Below, piece by piece: positions 34,494 through 45,049 of a stretch of DNA of 64,000 bases. Position 1 is the first letter of the stretch. Every line of letters starts with the position of its first letter. The DNA comes from Polyangium jinanense. Lineage in GTDB: Bacteria; Myxococcota; Polyangia; Polyangiales; Polyangiaceae. The DNA lies in assembly GCF_028435365.1 (NCBI RefSeq), contig NZ_JAGTJJ010000045.1:1-64000 (forward strand), read 5' to 3'. The notes beneath the pieces were generated by a model. That model made no database searches, was not told where the DNA came from, and worked only from the letters and a program-made list of their open reading frames with translations. The position numbers and the translations under genes are program-made.

Positions 34494-34847
34494 ATGACAG
34501 GCTGGACGATCGGGTACGGCGGTCTCTTGACCGCGCTCGGCATCGGGGGGTTCGTCGCGACAGGCAGGGAGCACAAGACGGCGCTGATCCCCGCGGGCGT
34601 GGGCGCGGCGGCGCTGGGGCTCGGCCTGCTCGCCCGTCGTGGTTCGTCCCGGAAGGCCGCGCTCGTGGGCGCGACGGCCGTGGCGGGCCTCGGCCTCGCC
34701 GGCTCGGCGCGCGGGCTCGGCAAGCTGCCGGCGCTGCTCCGCGGAGAGCCGATCGAGCGGCCTGCGGCGGTGATCGCGCAATCCATCATGGCGGGCACGT
34801 CCGCGGCCTACCTCCTCGCCGCCGTGCCTTCGCTGCTGCGCGACTGA
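34494..34847 (+). CDS. small membrane protein, TMEM14-like
   Basis: 117 residues from ATG 34494 with AAGGAGG ten bases upstream. Four hydrophobic segments (TIGYGGLLTALGIGGFVA, LIPAGVGAAALGLGLLA, AALVGATAVAGLGLAGSA, AVIAQSIMAGTSAAYLLAAV) with Gly-rich helices resemble TMEM14/UPF0136 proteins, but the match is only by layout. Likely in the inner membrane. Function unknown. Confidence 0.7.
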   Translation: MTGWTIGYGGLLTALGIGGFVATGREHKTALIPAGVGAAALGLGLLARRGSSRKAALVGATAVAGLGLAGSARGLGKLPALLRGEPIERPAAVIAQSIMAGTSAAYLLAAVPSLLRD

Positions 34848-34887
34848 GCCGCACGCGGGAGCGCATCGTGGTACGATCGCGTTTCCG

Positions 34888-35640
34888 ATGACGCGCCCCT
34901 CCTATTCGCTACGGCAGACATGGCTTTCCGACATGACCGAGCGGTGCCTCGATCCTGCCTTCGTTCGCGCCGTGCAGACCGGGACGCATGAGGCCTTCGA
35001 AGCGCTCGCCACGCGGCCTCATCCCGGCGTGATCGAATTCCCGCTTCTGTCGGCCGAATACAGAGAGGCCCTTCTCCGCGAAATCCACGCATTCGAGCAC
35101 TGGTGCCGCCACCGTCGCGTGGGCCCGGTTCGGCCGAACAGCATGAACAACCAGGGCGTCGTGCTCGCGGAGCTCGGGCTCGAAGGGCCGATGGACGAGC
35201 TGCTCTACACGTGGCTTTCGCCGCTCACGAAGTGGGCGTTTCCGGAGCATGGCGGTTCGAGCCTGGATCACCAGCATTCGTTCGTCGTGGAGTACGCGGA
35301 GAACGGCGATACCGACCTCGGGTTTCACGTGGACGATAGCGAGGTGACGCTCAACGCGTGTCTGGGGCTCTCGTTCGAAGGGGCCGAGGTGTACTTCCGC
35401 GGCGTTCGTTGCGACGCCCATCGAGAGGACCCGGCGAACGACACCGAGGTCTGGCAATGGGAGCCCACGGCTGGCCGGGCGATCCTGCACGCGGGCGCGC
35501 ACCGGCACGGCGTGAATCCGTTACGCTCCGGCAGGCGCGTGAATCTCATCGTCTGGGCGCGCAGCGTGAGACACCGTCGCGTTCACCGCGCGCCCCACGA
35601 AGGCCCCACGACGTGGTGCCCGCGGTGCGAGGCGGCCTGA
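34888..35640 (+). CDS. 2-oxoglutarate/Fe(II)-dependent dioxygenase, prolyl-4-hydroxylase-like
   Basis: 250 residues. GFHVDDSEVTLNACLG gives the HxD metal pair, and HAGAHRHGVNPLRSGRRVNLIVWAR supplies the distal His and the Arg that binds 2-oxoglutarate. The upstream RPNSMNNQGVVLAELGLEGPMDELLYTWLSPL and SFVVEYAE segments match the OGFOD/P4H pattern seen in eukaryotes and some bacteria. It should hydroxylate a protein or small molecule in the cytoplasm. The substrate is not apparent. The C-terminal end CPRCEAA carries a Cys pair. Confidence 0.85.
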   Translation: MTRPSYSLRQTWLSDMTERCLDPAFVRAVQTGTHEAFEALATRPHPGVIEFPLLSAEYREALLREIHAFEHWCRHRRVGPVRPNSMNNQGVVLAELGLEGPMDELLYTWLSPLTKWAFPEHGGSSLDHQHSFVVEYAENGDTDLGFHVDDSEVTLNACLGLSFEGAEVYFRGVRCDAHREDPANDTEVWQWEPTAGRAILHAGAHRHGVNPLRSGRRVNLIVWARSVRHRRVHRAPHEGPTTWCPRCEAA

Positions 35641-35679
35641 GAGATTGACAGGCAAAGCGGGCGCGGCTCTACTCGCACC

Positions 35680-36627
35680 GTGCTCGTACGTACATGTCTC
35701 CTGGTCGTTCCGCTGCTCGCCCTCGGCGGATGCTCGGGCCCGCCGCCGTCCTTCAAGGAGGCGGAAAACCTCGAAGCCCAAGCGAACTTCGAAGACGCCG
35801 CGCAAACGTTCGAGCTCGTCTGCGCCGAGGGGCCGACGAGCCCGGAATGCCAGCAGAGCAGCGCCCGGGCCGCGGGCGCGCTCGTGACGGCCGCGACGAA
35901 GGCCGTCGAAAAGAACGAATTCGGCAAGGCCGAGCGCCTGCTCGTCCGCGCTCTCGCCCTCGCGGACGAACCCACCGCCAAGGACATCGAGGCGCGCCTC
36001 GGCAAGGAGGACCTGACGGAAGGCATTCGCTTCGAGCAGGCCGCCGCGGATACGGACAAGGCCCGCGCGTTCGAGGCGATGAATGCGCTCGCCGCGGGAA
36101 GCACGCCTGTGGCGGCGCTGGCAAAGGCATGGATCGAGAAGGAGCGACCGGGACTGCTCGTGGCGCAGGTGAAAGCCGCGTGTGGCCCGGAGCATCAGGG
36201 GTCGTGCGCGGAGACGTTCGAGAAGCTCTCCGCGCTGCCCCAGCAGCCTGCCGGCTTCGACGAGGCAAAAGCCGCCCACGACGCCGAGCAGAAGCGCACG
36301 GAGAAAGCCCGCGCCGAGCTCGACCGGTTCATCGCGGTCTTCGCGCAGCGGGGCAAGAAGGAGCTGGCCGTCAACCTTTGTCTGGCGGAGAAGGCGAGCG
36401 AGATCGAGGCCGAGTTCCAGCGCATCCGCGCCTGCGAGGAGGACATCTACGCCGACGGGAAATCCGCCTACGAGCGGTTCGACGCGCGGCAGACCGAGGA
36501 CTCGCTCTTTCGCAGGCGGCTCGCGACGCTCGGCGATCCCGTCGTCATTGCGAAGTACGAGGCGCGCCAGAAGGGGGCGCTCGCGACGGGCGAGGATCCG
36601 AAGAAGTCGGCGGGAGGTGCAAAATGA
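35680..36627 (+). CDS. lipoprotein, first of a 315-residue paralog pair
   Basis: 315 residues starting at GTG 35680 with lipobox LGGC (Cys18). The mature part is helical and Ala/Glu/Lys-rich, with pairs of Cys (VCAEGPTSPEC, ACGPEHQGSC, NLC...RAC), resembling TPR-like helical repeats. It shows local matches to the next gene (LLVAQVKAACGPEHQGSC against LLLAEVKAACKPDGTGSC), the same length and the same Cys spacing. Its stop overlaps the next start (ATGA). No family known; a periplasmic scaffold is a guess. Confidence 0.75.
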   Translation: MLVRTCLLVVPLLALGGCSGPPPSFKEAENLEAQANFEDAAQTFELVCAEGPTSPECQQSSARAAGALVTAATKAVEKNEFGKAERLLVRALALADEPTAKDIEARLGKEDLTEGIRFEQAAADTDKARAFEAMNALAAGSTPVAALAKAWIEKERPGLLVAQVKAACGPEHQGSCAETFEKLSALPQQPAGFDEAKAAHDAEQKRTEKARAELDRFIAVFAQRGKKELAVNLCLAEKASEIEAEFQRIRACEEDIYADGKSAYERFDARQTEDSLFRRRLATLGDPVVIAKYEARQKGALATGEDPKKSAGGAK

Positions 36628-37571
36628 GCCGCTCCATTGCTTTTCGCATCGCCGCGCTCGCCCTCGCGCTCGCGGGCTGCGACGCGGCCAAGGAGCCGAT
36701 GTCGAAGGCGAGAGAGGCCGAGGCGGCCGGCAAGATCCCGGAGGCCAAGGCGCTGTATGCGGAGGTTTGCAAAGCCGCCGAGAGCTCGCCGTTTTGCCCC
36801 GTGGCGAAGCAACGCATCGAGGCCCTCACGGTCCGGGAGGCGATCACGCTGGTCACCGAGGGGCAAACCGCGAAAGCCAAGGAGCTCTCCGCGACGGTCT
36901 CGGATGCGCCGGCGAAACGCGCGTTCGAGGCGCTTTCGAAGACGCGGGCGATGAGCAGCGCCGCCGCGTTCGAGGAGGCGAATGCCTCGACGGACCAGGC
37001 CGCAGCGCGGGCCAAGATGGAGGAGCTCGCCGGGCAAAGCTCGCCGGTCGCGGACAAGGCGAAGGAGTGGCTGACGAAGAATGGCCCGGCGCTCCTGCTC
37101 GCCGAGGTGAAGGCTGCGTGCAAGCCGGACGGGACGGGCTCCTGTGTCGATCTCGGCAAGAAAATCGCCAAGCACTTCCCCGCGAGTCCCGAGGCCGGCG
37201 AGGCGAAGGCGCTCGTCGACGCCGAATACAAACGCGTCCACCCGCTGCTCAAGCAGGCCGAGGCTTTGCTCGTCCAGAGGCTGGAGGTCAGCAACTGGAA
37301 GAACAAATACGACCTCTGCCTGAAGCAGGCGGAGCCCTCCCCCGGGGGCTACGAGATGCAGGTCTGCAAGACGGAGGTGGGCATTCCCGAGGACCGAGGA
37401 GATCCCTTCAGCACGAGCTTCCTCGAAGGCGCGTGGAAGAAGAAGCTCGGAGAGATCCACGACCCGGGCTGGGTGAAATCACTCGAGGAGCGGTGGGGGA
37501 AGATCGAACGTGATGGGATCTACGACCCCGCGAGTTTGCCCAAGCCGGGGGAGCCGGAATCGAAGAAGTAA
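36624..37571 (+). CDS. lipoprotein, second of a 315-residue paralog pair
   Basis: 315 residues with lipobox LAGC (Cys19), GGGAGG ahead of ATG 36624, and an ATGA overlap with the first copy. The helical Ala/Lys/Glu-rich body has a conserved Cys pattern (VCKAAESSPFC, ACKPDGTGSC, DLCLKQ, VCKTEV). The C-terminal third (PEDRGDPFSTSFLEGAWKKKLGEIHDPGW) differs from the first copy and is more tryptophan-rich. The pair probably arose by tandem duplication and may form a heteromer. Function unknown. Confidence 0.75.
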   Translation: MSRSIAFRIAALALALAGCDAAKEPMSKAREAEAAGKIPEAKALYAEVCKAAESSPFCPVAKQRIEALTVREAITLVTEGQTAKAKELSATVSDAPAKRAFEALSKTRAMSSAAAFEEANASTDQAAARAKMEELAGQSSPVADKAKEWLTKNGPALLLAEVKAACKPDGTGSCVDLGKKIAKHFPASPEAGEAKALVDAEYKRVHPLLKQAEALLVQRLEVSNWKNKYDLCLKQAEPSPGGYEMQVCKTEVGIPEDRGDPFSTSFLEGAWKKKLGEIHDPGWVKSLEERWGKIERDGIYDPASLPKPGEPESKK

Positions 37572-37793
37572 CGGTGAGCGGGCGCGCCTGGCTGCGGGAG
37601 CAGGTGTCCGCTTCGAGGTAGCCGTCGTCTCCCGCACATTTTCTGGCATCCACCCGCCCCGTTCATTTTTCGTGATCAACCTGCCCCGGACCGGGCATGG
37701 TAGAGACGTGGCCCCCGCTCTTGCCCACGTCCTGCCTGCGTTCGCCGCGTCTCGCGCGGCCCGAGGGCTCCGTTCGAAGCGGAGGGTGCGCCC

Positions 37794-38429
37794 GTGACCC
37801 TCGTCTCCGACCTGGACATCCTCTTCGCGGGCGCCGAGGTCTGCGAGGCGGACGAGCCTCGCGCAGTCGAGGCGTCGTGGGCCAGGGGCGGCGAGGCCGG
37901 CGCGGAGAAGGCGCGGCTCCGGGAGATGGTCGACGCGCATTTCGACGCCGTGTACGTGGCGCTCCGGCGGCTCGGGGTGCCCGCGGCGGAGCTCGATGAT
38001 TGCGCGCAGCAGGTGTTCGTCGTGGCCTCGGGCAAGCTCGGGGTGATTGAGCCGGGACGCGAGAAGGCGTTTTTGATGGGTACGGCCGTGCACGTCGCCT
38101 CGCACGCCAAGCGCTCGCAGCGGAGACGGCGCGAGGTCCCCGAGGGGGACGAGGCGGCGGAGGCGCGCGCCGACGCCGGGCCTCGGCCAGACGAGATCGT
38201 CGAGCAAAGGCGCCTGCGGGCCCTGCTCGACGAGGTGCTCGCGGCCATGCCGGAGGATCTCAGGACCGTTCTCGTTTTGTTCGAGCTCGAAGAGCTCACG
38301 ATGCAGGAGATCAGCGGGGCGCTCGATCTGCCGATGGGTACGGTGGCGTCGAGGCTCCGGCGCGCGCGGGAGCTCTTTGCGAGGATCTCGGCACGGGCCC
38401 TCGGTACGCAAGGAAGGGGGCGGCCGTGA
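37794..38429 (+). CDS. ECF-type sigma factor
   Basis: 211 residues from GTG 37794 (GGAGGG eight bases upstream). Region 2: MVDAHFDAVYVALRRLGVPAAELDDCAQQVFVVASGKL...REKAFLMGTAVHVASHAKRSQRRRRE. Region 4: LDEVLAAMPEDLRTVLVLFELEELTMQEISGALDLPMGTVASRLRRARELFAR. This is an extracytoplasmic-function sigma factor, which directs RNA polymerase to a small regulon after release from its anti-sigma. The stop overlaps the GTG of the next gene, the likely anti-sigma. N-terminal 30 residues are an extension. Confidence 0.92.
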   Translation: MTLVSDLDILFAGAEVCEADEPRAVEASWARGGEAGAEKARLREMVDAHFDAVYVALRRLGVPAAELDDCAQQVFVVASGKLGVIEPGREKAFLMGTAVHVASHAKRSQRRRREVPEGDEAAEARADAGPRPDEIVEQRRLRALLDEVLAAMPEDLRTVLVLFELEELTMQEISGALDLPMGTVASRLRRARELFARISARALGTQGRGRP

Positions 38430-39448
38430 GCGAGATGCGCAGGCTGCTCGAGGAGAATGGGGACGACGCGGCGACTTCGCTCCTGCGCGCGGCGCGGGCC
38501 GATCGGGCGCCGGCGGCGTCGAAGGCGCGGGCTCTCGCCGCGCTCGGAATCGAGCCGTCGCGAACGGCGAAGGCGCAGGAGATTTCGGCGCGGGAGATCG
38601 TCGCGCCTCGAATGGCGACGGCGCACAGGCCCCAGAGGTCCGAGCCTCGGCCGGCGCGGACGGGAATGGGCGGCGCGAAACGATCGGCGCAGGCGACGCC
38701 GCATATGCTCTTCCAGAGCGTCCTCGGGCCCACAGGACGACCGGTCGGGTTTTTCCAAAAAGGCCGGCTCGGCGCCGCGCTCGTGGCGGCGGCGCAGGTG
38801 GTCGTGCTCGGAATCGTGCTCGCGCAGCCCATGCAGCGGCCCAGGGTATCGAAGGGGCCCGCGGACGAGCCACAGCAATACCCCGAGCTCCAGCTCGGCG
38901 CAGGCATCGCCGCGCCCGCGCCTCGCGCGGAGGCGAAAGGCCACGACGAGGAGCCCGTTCGTGCCGCGACGCCCGTGGCCGCGCCGCGTCCCGGGCCGAA
39001 TGCCGTGCCGTCGCCGCCAAAGGTAGCCGCGGAAGCCGAACCGCCGGCCTCCGAGGAGCCCCGCGCGCCCGAGGCCGCGCCCCCCGCGGTCGCCATGGTG
39101 GAAAGCGTGAGCTCGCCCGAGGTACCTCCGGCCAAACCCGAGGCCACGGCTGCACTCGTGCGACCCTTCGAGCAAGGGACCATGTCCCAGCCGAAGCGGA
39201 TCGGCGGGCGGGATCCCGTGTACACCCGCGAAGCGCTCGAAGCGCGTGTGGAGGGCACGGCCCTCTTGCAATGCGAGATCACGGCGGAGGGCGCGACGAA
39301 GGATTGTCGGCTCCTCAGGTCTTTGCCGCACATGGACGGCGAGCTGCTCGCGGCTGCGCGCACGTGGCGATTCTCGCCGGCGACGCAGGACGGGCGGCCC
39401 GTCTCCGTGCGGTACGTCTCGAAGGTCAATCTCGTTCTGCCGAAGTGA
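38426..39448 (+). CDS. membrane TonB-C protein coupled to the ECF sigma factor, putative anti-sigma
   Basis: 340 residues from GTG 38426, overlapping the sigma stop (GTGA). The N-terminal 112 residues are cytoplasmic and contain SLLRAARADRAPAASKARALAALGIE, as seen at the start of myxobacterial membrane regulators next to ECF sigma genes. One TM helix (114-134) is followed by a Pro/Ala-rich periplasmic spacer and a TonB C-terminal domain (about 258-340, VYTREALEARVEGTALLQCEITAEGATKDCRLL...RTWRFSPATQDGRPVSVRY). It probably holds the sigma factor and senses envelope state through the TonB-C domain. The anti-sigma role is inference from coupling. Confidence 0.8.
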   Translation: MSEMRRLLEENGDDAATSLLRAARADRAPAASKARALAALGIEPSRTAKAQEISAREIVAPRMATAHRPQRSEPRPARTGMGGAKRSAQATPHMLFQSVLGPTGRPVGFFQKGRLGAALVAAAQVVVLGIVLAQPMQRPRVSKGPADEPQQYPELQLGAGIAAPAPRAEAKGHDEEPVRAATPVAAPRPGPNAVPSPPKVAAEAEPPASEEPRAPEAAPPAVAMVESVSSPEVPPAKPEATAALVRPFEQGTMSQPKRIGGRDPVYTREALEARVEGTALLQCEITAEGATKDCRLLRSLPHMDGELLAAARTWRFSPATQDGRPVSVRYVSKVNLVLPK

Positions 39449-39508
39449 ATCGGTCGTGAAATAGGTTTCTCCGGGACGCACCCCGTTCGTCCTGGAAAGG
39501 AGGCATTC

Positions 39509-40276
39509 GTGTTCGAATCGGCCATGGGCCGGTACGAGGGCGCTCGTCCGCACCTCGGCACCGGAGCGATTCTCTCCATTGGCGCGCACGCGCTGGCGGC
39601 GGTCATCGTGTTCGCCATTCCCGCCAAAAAGGCCGCCTCGAACGAGGACGAGCCGGTCGTGGTGTTTCAGGTCCCGCCGAAGCCCGCGGCCTTACTGGGC
39701 TCGCCGGGTCCCGCGGCGCCCAAACCCCCGCAGGCGGCGCCGCCGAAGACGCCCCGGCCGAAGCGCCCGCAGGTGCCGATCCTGACGAACGAGCCGCCAA
39801 AGACCGAGCCGACCGAGCCCGAACCGACGAACGAGCCGCCCGCCGCCGCAGCGGGGGACGGGGCGACGGCGCCCGACGGCACGGGCAATGGAGGTGATCC
39901 GAATGGCAAGCCCGACGGCGTGCTCGGCGGGGATCCGAACGGCAAGGGCATCGCGCCGCCCCCGCCGGAGCCGCCGCCGACGAGCACCACGCTGAGCTGG
40001 ACCTCCGAGATGGGCCGCCCGGTCCTCGTCGCCGGCCCGGCCCAACCGCCCTACCCGAGCGACGCGATGCGCCAGCGGATCGAAGGGACCGTCATTGCGC
40101 AATGCGTCATCACCACGGAGGGCCGGCTGCGGGATTGTCGCATCCTCAAAGGACACCCGTTCCTCGATCCCGCGGTGAACGCGACGCTCGCGCAGCAGCG
40201 CTACAGCCCGGTGACGTACGGCGGCCGGCCCGTCAGCGTGCGTTACGTCCTCACGTTCAAATTCAAGCTGCGGTGA
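39509..40276 (+). CDS. TonB family protein
   Basis: 255 residues from GTG 39509 with AGGAGG ahead. One N-terminal TM helix (about 18-37), a long Pro/Lys/Glu-rich periplasmic spacer (about 55-150) and a TonB C-terminal domain (about 175-255: PPYPSDAMRQRIEGTVIAQCVITTEGRLRDCRILKGHPFLDPAVNATLAQQRYSPVTYGGRPVSVRYVLTFKFKLR). It should couple inner-membrane energy to outer-membrane receptors, but no exbB, exbD or receptor gene is nearby. It shares its TonB-C pattern with the 38426 protein. Confidence 0.88.
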   Translation: MFESAMGRYEGARPHLGTGAILSIGAHALAAVIVFAIPAKKAASNEDEPVVVFQVPPKPAALLGSPGPAAPKPPQAAPPKTPRPKRPQVPILTNEPPKTEPTEPEPTNEPPAAAAGDGATAPDGTGNGGDPNGKPDGVLGGDPNGKGIAPPPPEPPPTSTTLSWTSEMGRPVLVAGPAQPPYPSDAMRQRIEGTVIAQCVITTEGRLRDCRILKGHPFLDPAVNATLAQQRYSPVTYGGRPVSVRYVLTFKFKLR

Positions 40277-40332
40277 CGCACCTTGGATCGATGAAACTGA
40301 TGCACGGCGGATCCACCCTGGATCGCACGTGA

Positions 40333-41466
<1,134 letters not shown>

Positions 41467-41485
41467 CGAACATCCGAAAGCGAGG

Positions 41486-42529
41486 ATGCGCGTGAACCGC
41501 CGCCGCATCACCACGGGGTTCGCCCTCGTCACGCTCGCCCTTGCAGCCGGAATCGGCCTGTGGAGACGCGCCGGGGACGAACCCACGCGCGCGGTCGAGA
41601 CGACGGCGGAAACGCGCAGCGGCAGCCCGAAGAGCGCGGCCCACCGAAAGACCTCGGCGGCGCCGGATCGACGTGCCGCGGCAAACGTCGATACCCGCGA
41701 GAAGAGCCCATTCCAGGAGAAGGCCCGCTCACTGCGTGGCACGGACGAGGACGGCGCCTTGCGCGTCGGGCCCGATGGCTCCCTCCTTCTCGGGCCGGAC
41801 ATCCTGCGCCTCTTCGATTACTACTTCACCACCGAGGGCGAGGAGAGCGACGAGACGATCCGCGCGCGGATCCTCGCCGCCATTCGCGAGCGCGTCGACG
41901 GCCCGGCCGCCCTCCAGGCCGCGGCGCTGCTCGATCAATACCTCGCGTATCGAAAGGACAAGGGCGGGCTCGAGCTGCCGAAGGCCGAGGAGGCCGATCC
42001 GACGGCGCGGCTCGAAGCGCTGAAAAAGCTCCGGCGCAAGCATTTCGGCGAGGAAACGGCGGACGCGCTCTTCGGCGACGAGGAGCGCGAGGGCGAGGTC
42101 GCCGCAGAGGCGAGCCGGGTTCGTCAGGACGAGACGCTGACGGCCGAGGAGCGGGAGCAAAAGATCGCCGCGCTCGAAGCGGGCTTGCCGAAGGGAGCAC
42201 GCGAGGCGCGGGAAGCCGCGACGTTGCCGCTCCGCGCGCGCGCCGAGGTGGACGCGATGCGCGCGGAAGGCGCGACGGACGAGGACGTGTACACGAAGCG
42301 CGTCGAGACGCTCGGCGTGGAGGCGGCCGACAGGCTGGCCGAGCTCGACGCCGAGCGCGCGGCGTGGAAGGCGCGGATCGAGGCGTTCCGGAAGGAGCGC
42401 GACGCGCTCGCCGCGAAGACGCAGGATGAGGCCGCATTCAAGGCGGCCGAGCAAGCGCTGCTCGATCGTTCGTTCGCGCCGCTCGAACAGCGCCGGGTGC
42501 GGGCGACGCTCGCCATGTCGAACAAGTGA
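41486..42529 (+). CDS. lipase-specific foldase (lipase chaperone, Lif)
   Basis: 347 residues. An N-terminal TM anchor (about 9-26) is followed by a Pro/Ala-rich spacer, then SLRGTDEDGALRVGPDGSLLLGPDILRLFDYYFTTEGEE, with the Lif signature RxxFDY...GE (108-119), and a long helical arm rich in Glu/Arg/Ala. Lif proteins are periplasmic steric chaperones that fold family I.1/I.2 lipases. Its position directly behind the lipase gene is the usual arrangement. Such pairs are well known from Gamma- and Betaproteobacteria. The C-terminal half is more divergent than the motif region. Confidence 0.9.
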   Translation: MRVNRRRITTGFALVTLALAAGIGLWRRAGDEPTRAVETTAETRSGSPKSAAHRKTSAAPDRRAAANVDTREKSPFQEKARSLRGTDEDGALRVGPDGSLLLGPDILRLFDYYFTTEGEESDETIRARILAAIRERVDGPAALQAAALLDQYLAYRKDKGGLELPKAEEADPTARLEALKKLRRKHFGEETADALFGDEEREGEVAAEASRVRQDETLTAEEREQKIAALEAGLPKGAREAREAATLPLRARAEVDAMRAEGATDEDVYTKRVETLGVEAADRLAELDAERAAWKARIEAFRKERDALAAKTQDEAAFKAAEQALLDRSFAPLEQRRVRATLAMSNK

Positions 42530-42577
42530 ACGGCGCGCCTTGCGCGTCGGGTTCCGTGCTGGTACGCGGGGCCTTCG

Positions 42578-43378
42578 ATGCAAGGGCGTGTGCTCATCGT
42601 GGCCGGCTCGGACTCGGGCGGCGGTGCGGGAATCCAGGCGGATCTGAAGGCCGTGACGGCGCTCGGCGCGTTCGGGGCGACCGCGATCACGGCGCTCACC
42701 GCGCAGAACACGCGCGGCGTCTTCGGGGTTTTTCCGGTCCCGCCCGCGTTCCTCGCGCAGCAGATGAGCCTCGTGCTGGAGGACATCGGCGCGGACGCGA
42801 TCAAGACGGGCATGCTCCATTCGGCCGAGGTGATCGACGTCGTCGCCGACGTGCACGAGCGCCTCGCGAAGGACGTGCCGCTCGTCGTCGATCCGGTGAT
42901 GGTGGCGAAAGGCGGCGCGCCGCTTCTGCTCCCGGAGGCGCGCGAAGCGCTCATCGGCCGGCTCCTGCCGCGCGCGGCGCTGATCACGCCGAACCTGCCG
43001 GAGGCGGAGGTTCTTTCAGGTCAAACGATCGACGGCGTCGCGGGGATGCGGCGCGTGGCCGAGGCGCTGCTCGCGCTCGGGCCGAAGGCGGTGCTCGTGA
43101 AGGGCGGGCACCTCGAAGGGCCGAAGGTCACGGACGTGCTCGTCACGGCCGCGGGGGAGCGGATCTTCGAGGACGATCGCATCGAGACCACCTCGACGCA
43201 CGGGACAGGATGCACGCTGGCGTCGGCGATCGCCGCGGGGATCGCGCAGGGGCTCGGCGTGGAAGCGGCCATCGCGCGGGCGCGGCGATACATCCGGCTC
43301 GCGATCGCGCAGGCACCGGGGCTCGGACACGGGCACGGGCCCCTGAATCACGCGGTGACCGTCCGTCCGTTCGACTGA
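42578..43378 (+). CDS. thiD: hydroxymethylpyrimidine/phosphomethylpyrimidine kinase
   Basis: 266 residues. VLIVAGSDSGGGAGIQADLKAV (about 5-26) is the ThiD signature, followed by TGMLHSAEVI, VVDPVMVAKGGAPLL, TPNLPEAEVLSG and the anion hole motif STHGTGCTLASAIAAGIAQG. It phosphorylates HMP to HMP-P and HMP-PP for thiamine synthesis in the cytoplasm. No riboswitch was seen upstream and no other thi gene is in the window. ATG 42578 is close behind the lipase-foldase pair but unrelated in function. Confidence 0.95.
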   Translation: MQGRVLIVAGSDSGGGAGIQADLKAVTALGAFGATAITALTAQNTRGVFGVFPVPPAFLAQQMSLVLEDIGADAIKTGMLHSAEVIDVVADVHERLAKDVPLVVDPVMVAKGGAPLLLPEAREALIGRLLPRAALITPNLPEAEVLSGQTIDGVAGMRRVAEALLALGPKAVLVKGGHLEGPKVTDVLVTAAGERIFEDDRIETTSTHGTGCTLASAIAAGIAQGLGVEAAIARARRYIRLAIAQAPGLGHGHGPLNHAVTVRPFD

Positions 43379-44266
43379 CTATTCGGGGATCGGCGGCTCC
43401 GAGAAGCAGCCGATGGTCGTGTCGATCCGGAAGTTCGATTCGCTCGTGTGCCGCTCGGCGAAGAAGAAATCGAGCGGATAGGTCTTGCCCTTCTGGATCC
43501 CGAGCTCGGCCGCGCGCTCGTCGAGGTTCACCGTCGAGGTTTGCGCGCCGTGCACGCCGCCGAGGTCGATGACCTTCTTGCCGTTGATGAACGTGAAGAG
43601 GTCGTCGTCGCCCGTGAACGTGAAGATCTCGCCGCCCTCGTAGATGAACTGCGTCCGCAGCTCGAGCGTGAAATGGTAATTGTGGGTGTTGAACTCGTCG
43701 CCGAAACCCTGGCCGTCAATGGGGAAAAACGCCGAATTGTTGTACGTGTAGGTCCCGCCGCCCATGGCCGTGAGCGGGATCTCGACCGGGATCGCAATGT
43801 TCACGCCCGCGACGTCGTTGAACCACTGGTCGAAATTCTCCTTGCCCGTCGTCGTCGGCGTCGTGGGGTTGCCCGCGTAGACGGGTTTTCCGTCCGCCCC
43901 CAGCTCGTCCGTGACGATGCCCGGATCGTCGCCGAGGAAATCCTCGAAATCCGGGTGCGCGACCTGGAAATCGCGCACGGTGGCCTTGAGGATGGGATTG
44001 CAGGTCGGCCCGCCGCCGCCCGTGCCTCCGCCCGCGCCGCCGACACCCGAGGGAAAAAGCTCGCCGCCTTCCCCGCCCTGGCCCATGCCGCCCGCGCCGC
44101 CTGGACCTGAAGCGCCGCTGCCGCTCCCGCCGGCGCCCGACCCTCCGAGGCCGCCCGTGGCGCCGGTGCCGCTCTCCCCGCACGCGGTCGTCGCGCCGAA
44201 GAGGCCCATGATCGAAAGAACGAGCGCAAAGCGCCCGATCCGGTCCGCGTGTCGTGTCTTCGTCAT
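43379..44266 (-). CDS. fibro-slime domain lipoprotein
   Basis: 295 residues. Lipobox TTAC (Cys29), a Gly/Ser/Ala-rich linker (about 30-85), then a fibro-slime (PA14-like) domain: LKATVRDFQVAHPDFEDFLGDDPGIVTDELGADGKPVYAG, FDQWFNDVAGVNIAIPVEI, FEFTLELRTQFIYEGGEIFTFTGDDDLFTFINGKKVIDLGGVHG, KTYPLDFFFAERHTSESNFRIDTTI. TGDDDLFTFINGK is diagnostic. These domains occur on surface proteins that bind carbohydrate or make extracellular slime fibrils. The gene is convergent with thiD. Probably anchored to the outer membrane. Confidence 0.88.
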   Translation of the reverse strand: MTKTRHADRIGRFALVLSIMGLFGATTACGESGTGATGGLGGSGAGGSGSGASGPGGAGGMGQGGEGGELFPSGVGGAGGGTGGGGPTCNPILKATVRDFQVAHPDFEDFLGDDPGIVTDELGADGKPVYAGNPTTPTTTGKENFDQWFNDVAGVNIAIPVEIPLTAMGGGTYTYNNSAFFPIDGQGFGDEFNTHNYHFTLELRTQFIYEGGEIFTFTGDDDLFTFINGKKVIDLGGVHGAQTSTVNLDERAAELGIQKGKTYPLDFFFAERHTSESNFRIDTTIGCFSEPPIPE

Positions 44267-44328
44267 GGAGGGGATGGTAACCGCGCTGCGCAGGCGGTGT
44301 CACGCCGGAGGACGCGCGGACGCCGTGC

Positions 44329-44988
<660 letters not shown>

Positions 44989-45049
44989 GGGCGTATCTTG
45001 GTGCGGAAGGCTCCGCGCGGCAAGATACGCCCGTCCGTCAGGGATTCGA

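Noticed and set aside
42526..43572. Second plus-strand frame overlapping thiD
   Set aside because: It is Arg-rich and out of frame with thiD, which has its complete family motifs.
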